From positions 1 through 9,826 of the forward strand of contig JBFKAV010000130.1 in NCBI GenBank assembly GCA_041621405.1: DNA of 9,826 nucleotides, read 5' to 3'. The stretch's first letter is position 1, and the number at the start of each line of letters is the position of its first letter. This DNA is from JBFKAV01 sp041621405 (lineage in GTDB: Bacteria; Pseudomonadota; Alphaproteobacteria; Rhodobacterales; Rhodobacteraceae). Position numbers and translations under genes: made by a program. Below are positions 5,718-9,826 of the stretch, one piece after another. Below the pieces are notes generated by a model that saw nothing but the letters and a program-made list of their open reading frames with translations, was not told the DNA's origin and made no database searches.

Positions 5718-7286
5718 ATGAACACGCTGGGCTGGATCATCCTTCTCCTCGTCGTCGCGGCGGCGCTCGTCGCGCTCGCGGCCTGGTTCTACCGGCGCGC
5801 GACGAACGAGGTGAGCCTCGTGCGGACCGGGATCGGCGGGCGCAAGGTCGTCATCGACGGCGGCACGCTCGCGATCCCCTTCTTCCACGAGATCAGCCGG
5901 GTCAGCATGCAGACGATCCGCATGGACGTGGTGCGCGCCGGTGAGAATTCGCTGATCACCAAGGACAGGATGCGGGTCGACGTTGGCGCCCAGTTCTACG
6001 CCTCGGTCATTCCCGAGGAGGGCGCGATCGTCCGGGCGGCGCAGACCCTCGGTAAGCGGACATTCCAGCCCGATCAGCTGAAGGCGCTGATCGACGGGAT
6101 GATGGTCGACGCGCTGCGCTCGGTTGCCGCGCGGATGAGCATGGACGAGCTGCACGAGAACCGCGCCGAGTTCGTCCGCGAGGTTCGCGAGGCACTGACC
6201 GACGCTCTGGCCAAGTACGGTCTGCAGCTTGACAGCGTGTCCCTGACCGCGCTCGACCAGACGCCGTTCGCCGCGCTCGACGAGAACAACGCGTTCAACG
6301 CCGTCGGCATGAGGCGGCTCGCCGAAGTGATTGCGAAATCGAAGAGGGAACGCGCGGAGATCGAGGGCGAGAGCCAGGTCTCGGTGCGCAAGGCCGAGGT
6401 CGAGGCAAACCGCCGCAAGCTCGAGATCGAGCTCGAGCAGCGGCGCGCCGAGATCGCCCAGACCCAGGAGATCGAGATGCTGCTTGCCGCGCAGCTGACC
6501 GAGGTCGCCCGGCGCAAGGCCGAGGCCGAGCGCGAGGCGGCGCAGGCGCGGATCCGGATGGAGCAGGAGATCCAGGCGGCCAACATCGCCCGCGAGCTGG
6601 CGGTTCGCGAGGCCGAGATCGCGCAGCTCCGCGCGCTCGATATCGCCGAGCAGGAAAAGCAGATCCAGACGGCCGCGAAGAGCCAGGAGGGCAGCAAGGC
6701 GCAGGCCCAGGCCACCTCGGCGCGGGCGGCGGTAGTGAAGGCCGAGGAGGAGCTGCAGACGCTGCGCCAGATGTCCGAAGCCGAGCGCCGCAAGCGCTTG
6801 GCGCTGCTTTCCGCCGAGCAGGAGGCACAGGCGAACGCGACGCGGAGCCGCATCACGGCGGAGAACGAGAAGGAGGTGGCCAAGTCTCGGACCGCCGCGA
6901 AGCGGGAGGAGGCCGAGGCGCTGAAGGCCTGGCGGCTGGCCGAGGCCGAGGCCGAGACGGCGCGGATCGCGGCGGAGAACACGCGCTCGGAGGCCACCGT
7001 CTCGCTCGAGCTCGAGAAGGCGCGGCTCGCGGCACTGCCCGGAATCATCGGCGAGATGGTCAAGCCCGCCGAGAAGATCAAGGGGATCTCCATCAACCAC
7101 ATCAGCGGGCTCGGGCGCGGGGCCGAGGTCGGCGGCGAGCGAGCTTCGGCCGTGGGCCAGACCATCGAGTCGATCCTCGACCTCGCCGTCACGTTGCCAG
7201 CGATGAAGAAGATCGGCGACGCCATCGGCGTGAATCTGGAGGGGGTCGTGCCGGAGGGCAAGGAGAAGCCGGGGCGCGGCGGCTGA
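5718..7286 (+). CDS. Flotillin-like SPFH/band 7 membrane protein (YqiK family)
   Basis: Membrane-anchored scaffold protein of 522 residues. One N-terminal hydrophobic helix (about 4-25, followed by YRRA) anchors it, with the rest probably cytoplasmic. Residues 30-200 form the SPFH domain, with the flotillin-type pieces ENSLITKDRMRVDV (76-89), KRTFQPDQLKALIDG (113-127), SMDELHENRAEF (141-152) and the LTALDQTPFAALDENNAFNA stretch (176-195). Residues 200-440 are an uninterrupted Glu/Ala/Arg heptad-like coiled coil, and the end carries the conserved LPGIIGEMVKPAEKIKGI element (440-457). Bacterial flotillins oligomerise and organise membrane microdomains. Most YqiK-type genes neighbour a small NfeD/YqiJ-type membrane protein gene. 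None is present here: upstream is the dehydrogenase and downstream a convergent operon. Family assignment is firm. The link to the transporter is inferred from position. Confidence 0.9.
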   Translation: MNTLGWIILLLVVAAALVALAAWFYRRATNEVSLVRTGIGGRKVVIDGGTLAIPFFHEISRVSMQTIRMDVVRAGENSLITKDRMRVDVGAQFYASVIPEEGAIVRAAQTLGKRTFQPDQLKALIDGMMVDALRSVAARMSMDELHENRAEFVREVREALTDALAKYGLQLDSVSLTALDQTPFAALDENNAFNAVGMRRLAEVIAKSKRERAEIEGESQVSVRKAEVEANRRKLEIELEQRRAEIAQTQEIEMLLAAQLTEVARRKAEAEREAAQARIRMEQEIQAANIARELAVREAEIAQLRALDIAEQEKQIQTAAKSQEGSKAQAQATSARAAVVKAEEELQTLRQMSEAERRKRLALLSAEQEAQANATRSRITAENEKEVAKSRTAAKREEAEALKAWRLAEAEAETARIAAENTRSEATVSLELEKARLAALPGIIGEMVKPAEKIKGISINHISGLGRGAEVGGERASAVGQTIESILDLAVTLPAMKKIGDAIGVNLEGVVPEGKEKPGRGG

Positions 7287-7308
7287 CGGCGGGTCAGCGC
7301 GCCGTCGG
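7283..7308. terminator. Possible terminator-like hairpin between convergent operons
   Basis: Bases 7283-7291 pair with 7300-7308 (nine pairs, one G·U) around an 8-base loop. The stem overlaps the flotillin-like stop codon and lies 33 bases beyond the aldolase stop on the other strand. No T-run follows in either direction, so it is at best a GC-hairpin without the classic tail. Its place between convergent genes, in an otherwise empty 55-base gap, is the main argument for a termination role. Confidence 0.3.
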
Positions 7309-7341
7309 GAGCCCGTACCGGGAGAGCCCGGGCGGGCGGCG

Positions 7342-8031
7342 TCAGGCCCCCGCGTTCCGCGGGTGTGCGGTGTCGCTCGTGCCCTCGGGCTCTGGGCCGA
7401 GGCCGTAGCTCATCCGCTTCATCTGCGCGATCACGCGTTCCATCTCCGCGTCCGAAAGCACCGGCGGCTCGCCGAGCGGCAGCGCCTGGACATAGAGGCG
7501 CGACAGCGTCTCGACCTCGCCCGCGAGCCAGAGCGCGGCCTCGAGCGTTCGCCCCAGTGAAATCTGGCCGTGCTGGCCAAGTAGGCAGGCCATGCGCCCC
7601 TCGAGCGCCTTCAGCGCAGCGTCCGAGAGCGCCTGCGTGCCGAATGTGGCGTAGTCGGCGCAGCGGATCGTGGGGCCACCCGCCACGGCCACCATGTAGT
7701 GGAAGGCCGGGATCGTGCGGTGGTGGCAGGCGAGCGTGGTGGCATAGATCGAGTGACAGTGCAGCACCACGTCGACGTCCGGGCGGTGCTTCAGGATGTC
7801 ACGGTGGAAGCGCCATTCCGACGACGGTTGGCGTCCGACAAACCCCCCGTCGAACCCCATCTCGACGAGGTCGCCCGGTTCCATCGCCTCGTAGGCCAGC
7901 GAGGAGGGGGTGATCAGGAACCCCTCGCCCGAGCGCATCGAGAGGTTTCCGGCGGTTCCCTGGTTGAGGCCGGTCGCGTTCATCTTGCGGCAGATCTCGA
8001 CCATCTGGCGGCGGAGCTCGGCTTCGGTCAA
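7342..8031 (-). CDS. Class II aldolase/adducin family protein, L-fuculose-phosphate aldolase-like
   Basis: Zinc-dependent class II aldolase of 229 residues, likely cleaving a ketose 1-phosphate to dihydroxyacetone phosphate and a short aldehyde. With the TTG start, catalytic E72 and zinc ligands H91, H93 and H154 fall within one residue of E. coli FucA (Glu73, His92, His94, His155). The phosphate-site elements NQGTAGNLS (23-31), TPSS (41-44) and PSSEW (69-73) are present. The metal-site motif reads LLGQHG where many members have LLANHG. The frame is open far upstream, but TTG at 8031 is chosen because it overlaps the kinase stop as TTGA, GGAGGA (8040-8045 on the top strand) lies eight bases before it, and family homology starts there. 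The next ATG, at 8004, would remove nine residues. Related enzymes act on fuculose, rhamnulose or ribulose phosphates, and some members are epimerases or decarboxylases, so the substrate is open. Confidence 0.88.
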   Translation of the reverse strand: MTEAELRRQMVEICRKMNATGLNQGTAGNLSMRSGEGFLITPSSLAYEAMEPGDLVEMGFDGGFVGRQPSSEWRFHRDILKHRPDVDVVLHCHSIYATTLACHHRTIPAFHYMVAVAGGPTIRCADYATFGTQALSDAALKALEGRMACLLGQHGQISLGRTLEAALWLAGEVETLSRLYVQALPLGEPPVLSDAEMERVIAQMKRMSYGLGPEPEGTSDTAHPRNAGA

Positions 8032-9467
8032 TGCGGGTGTCCTCCGGGGTTGGAATGGCGCCGGGCGGCCTCGCTCCAGCTCGCGGCATAGGCGGCGAGG
8101 CCCGGTATCGGCGGCGCAGGTGGAGCCGGTTCGAGAGCGAGCGGCGCCGGGTCCGTACGCCCGGAATGAAAGGCCAGGAGCGCGGCGCCCGCGGCGACGC
8201 CACCCGATCCGGGCGAGATCTCGGTAGGCGCTTCTGTCCGCAGAGCCGCGACAAGGGGGGCATAGAGCGGCTCTTGCAGGAAGGCGCCGTCGAGGATCAG
8301 CCGGGCGCCGCCGCCGAGCGCCTCTGTGCAGGCCAGCGTCAGCAGTGCCGCGTAGAGCACGGCGAGCGCGGTCCGCTCCGCCTGGGTCTCGGGCGGCGGC
8401 CCTATGATCTTGCCCCGGCCTGCGGAGCCCGGGAACTGGCCCGCGCTGTCGCCGAAGCTCGGCAGCGCCATTGTGCCCTTTGCGACGACGCGGCCCAACG
8501 CCGCCGAATCGGCCGCCTCGCCCTTCCAGCCGGCGCCGGCGATCTCCGAGAACTCGCGGCCGCCCATGGAAAGGGCGCCGCCGACCGGATTGCCCTCGAC
8601 GTCGGCGTTGATCGTCATTCCCCGCGCCGCGTCGAGCCGCTCGGGCCGCGCCTCGCGCGACATCGCGACGATCCAGGTGCCGGTGGAGACGAGAGTGAAG
8701 CCTTCGAGCCCCGCGGCGAGGTAGCGGTAGAAATGGGCGCTGGAATCGTGGGCGCCGGCGTGGACGGAAAGGCCCTCGGGCAGATCGTGGCGGCGGGCGA
8801 GGGCGGGGCGAAGGGTGCCCAGCGTCTCCCAAGCCGGGCGGAAGGGCGGCAGCAGATGTGCCCAGCTTTCCGCGGCGACGATCGGTGCCCAGCGTCGGCG
8901 GGGCACGTTCCAGAGCTGCGACTGCGCACCCATCGCGGATAGCTCCGAGGCCGCAACGCCGCAGAGCCACCAGGCCCAATACTGCGCGACGTTGAGGAAG
9001 TGCCGCGCGCCGGCGAAGGCGCCGGGCGCCTCGAGCTGCATCCTGAGAAGCTGCCTCGCGGCGTGGGTCGAGGCCATCATCACTGCGCTACCGCGGTCCT
9101 CGAAGGTGCCCGCCCGGGCGCGATAGGCGGCATCGATCTCTCCCGGGCATGGGTCCTCGTAGTCGATCATCGGCAGCGTGGCGCCGGTGCCGCCTGCGTC
9201 CGGGTCGTCGCCCACGAGCACGCCGCCCGAACCATGCCCCACCGGCACCAGGTGGCCGATCGGGTGGCGGCGGCAGAGTGCCGCGAGGCATTCGGCCACC
9301 CAGGGGCAGAGGGTCGCAAGGTCGTGGTGGCGCCAAGGCGGGCCTGGGCGGGTCGGATTGGGATGCGAGCGCGCGTCCAGCACAGTGCCGGCACGGTCGG
9401 CGACCGAGAGCTTGACGTTGGTCTTGCCGATGTCGAGGACCGCAATCTCGCCCGGACCGGCGCTCAT
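8028..9467 (-). CDS. FGGY-family carbohydrate kinase
   Basis: Cytoplasmic sugar kinase of 479 residues, in the normal range for FGGY kinases, which phosphorylate ketoses or sugar alcohols with ATP. The N-terminal ATP-phosphate loop is LDIGKTNVK (11-19), the DIGKTN variant of the usual DxGTTS. The probable catalytic Asp is D241 in AGAHDSSAH (237-245). STGTW (261-265) and LDGAFLQEPLYAPLVA (392-407) match the second, nucleotide-binding domain, in the manner of rhamnulokinase-like members. The frame is open to 9554, but the ATG at 9467 is preferred because the beta-strand and DIGKTN loop start about ten residues later and the start overlaps the upstream gene's stop as ATGA. Residues 430-479 are Pro/Ala-rich and less conserved. 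Directly followed by the class II aldolase, it probably makes that enzyme's ketose-phosphate substrate. Which sugar is not readable from the sequence. Confidence 0.87.
   Translation of the reverse strand: MSAGPGEIAVLDIGKTNVKLSVADRAGTVLDARSHPNPTRPGPPWRHHDLATLCPWVAECLAALCRRHPIGHLVPVGHGSGGVLVGDDPDAGGTGATLPMIDYEDPCPGEIDAAYRARAGTFEDRGSAVMMASTHAARQLLRMQLEAPGAFAGARHFLNVAQYWAWWLCGVAASELSAMGAQSQLWNVPRRRWAPIVAAESWAHLLPPFRPAWETLGTLRPALARRHDLPEGLSVHAGAHDSSAHFYRYLAAGLEGFTLVSTGTWIVAMSREARPERLDAARGMTINADVEGNPVGGALSMGGREFSEIAGAGWKGEAADSAALGRVVAKGTMALPSFGDSAGQFPGSAGRGKIIGPPPETQAERTALAVLYAALLTLACTEALGGGARLILDGAFLQEPLYAPLVAALRTEAPTEISPGSGGVAAGAALLAFHSGRTDPAPLALEPAPPAPPIPGLAAYAASWSEAARRHSNPGGHPH
8040..8045 (-). 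promoter_or_regulatory. Ribosome binding site fixing the aldolase TTG start
   Basis: On the minus strand this reads GGAGGA, eight bases before the TTG at 8031. It lies inside the last codons of the FGGY kinase gene. It is the strongest ribosome site in this operon and decides the unusual start codon. Confidence 0.65.
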
Positions 9468-9826
9468 GGCGCCGGAGCGATGCGGAAATCTGCCGGGCCG
9501 CTCTCTTTGCGGACCACGCGGCTGTTGGGCAGGTCGTTTCCGTCGAGCTTCCACGCGATCTCGTCGGGCGTGAGCTTGTAGTGCGTCCAGCGCCGGTTGA
9601 GGCGGGCGCGGAGCTCCTTCTCGGGGACATCGAGCAGGACGGTGACGTCGAAGAGCGGCCGGAGCGCGTTCCAGGGCGGGCGGGTGAGCAGCAGGTAATT
9701 GCCCTCGACCACAATCACCCGCACCGATTGCGGGATCAGGCTTGCGCCGGCGCGGGCGATCTCGATGTCGCGGTCGAAGACCGGCACCGCGACCGAAGGC
9801 TCGTCGTTGGCGCGGAGCCGGATCAA
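9464..9826 (-). CDS. P-loop sugar/nucleoside kinase-like protein (FrcK / uridine kinase-like), C-terminal part, 5' end outside window
   Basis: The last 120 residues of a P-loop kinase related to the phosphoribulokinase/uridine kinase/pantothenate kinase group, of the type annotated as nucleoside/nucleotide kinase family and found in sugar operons (FrcK-like). Numbering the visible fragment from its first residue, it shows PVFDRDIEIA (15-24), a buried strand VIVVEGNYLLL (37-47) with the acidic residue that follows such strands in this group, FDVTVLLDVPEKELRARLNRRW (59-80) resembling the lid region, and NDLPNSRVV (97-105). The Walker A motif would lie upstream, outside the window, so activity cannot be confirmed. 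The frame is open to the window edge, and the TTG codon there is not taken as a start. The stop overlaps the FGGY kinase start by 4 bases, so the two are probably coupled. It may be a second sugar kinase of the same pathway. Confidence 0.75.
   Translation of the reverse strand: MIRLRANDEPSVAVPVFDRDIEIARAGASLIPQSVRVIVVEGNYLLLTRPPWNALRPLFDVTVLLDVPEKELRARLNRRWTHYKLTPDEIAWKLDGNDLPNSRVVRKESGPADFRIAPAP

Noticed and set aside
5451..7100. A 549-codon open frame on the minus strand opposite the flotillin-like gene and the dehydrogenase end
   Set aside because: Its product is a Leu/Arg/Asp/His-rich composition with no recognisable motif, as expected for the complement of a GC-rich Glu/Ala coiled-coil gene. 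The plus-strand gene is clearly real.
7318..7331. Second small hairpin, CCGGG-AGAG-CCCGG, in the convergent gap
   Set aside because: Only five pairs and no T-run. Such short palindromes are expected by chance at this GC content.
8032..8979. Upstream continuation of the aldolase frame as a long fusion protein
   Set aside because: The extra translation is Arg/Pro/Gly-rich and lies in the alternate frame of the FGGY kinase, whose own frame contains all kinase motifs.

Overview
The window is about 9.8 kb of very GC-rich, tightly packed bacterial DNA with strong codon bias. Its style and gene families (a branched-chain amino acid type ABC operon, a YqiK-type flotillin, and a FrcK-like sugar-operon kinase) suggest an alphaproteobacterium, perhaps near Rhodobacterales. 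That placement is an inference from style and families, not from a marker gene. No RNA genes, mobile elements, CRISPR arrays, phage genes or origins were seen.

Plus strand, 1-7286: one apparent operon. It begins with the C-terminal third of a periplasmic substrate-binding protein. After a 52-base gap holding a strong GC hairpin come the two permeases (livH- and livM-like) and two ATPases (livG- and livF-like), joined by 4- to 8-base stop/start overlaps. These form a complete hydrophobic amino acid transporter (HAAT) type ABC importer. An aldehyde dehydrogenase with features of the vanillin/benzaldehyde dehydrogenase group follows 30 bases later, and a membrane-anchored flotillin-like SPFH protein 27 bases after that. 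The simplest reading is uptake of a small carboxylated, possibly aromatic, compound, oxidation of an aldehyde derived from it, and a membrane scaffold protein of unknown role.

Minus strand, 9826-7342: a second apparent operon, convergent with the first. In transcription order it encodes the C-terminal part of a P-loop sugar/nucleoside kinase-like protein, an FGGY carbohydrate kinase and a class II (fuculose-phosphate type) aldolase. Both junctions are 4-base overlaps, ATGA and TTGA, and the second gives the aldolase a TTG start. Kinase plus class II aldolase is the standard logic for a ketose: phosphorylate at C1, then split into dihydroxyacetone phosphate and a short aldehyde. The sugar is not identified.

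The less ordinary points are: a LivG-like ATPase with a degenerate ABC signature and DEW in place of DEP at Walker B; a LivF-like ATPase with a Pro/Ala-rich tail of about 167 residues; a 13-pair hairpin between the binding protein and permease genes; a flotillin gene in a transporter/dehydrogenase operon without its usual NfeD/YqiJ partner; and two different kinases beside one aldolase. No clearly new defence or mobile system is visible. The best candidate for something undescribed is the linkage of transporter, dehydrogenase and flotillin.
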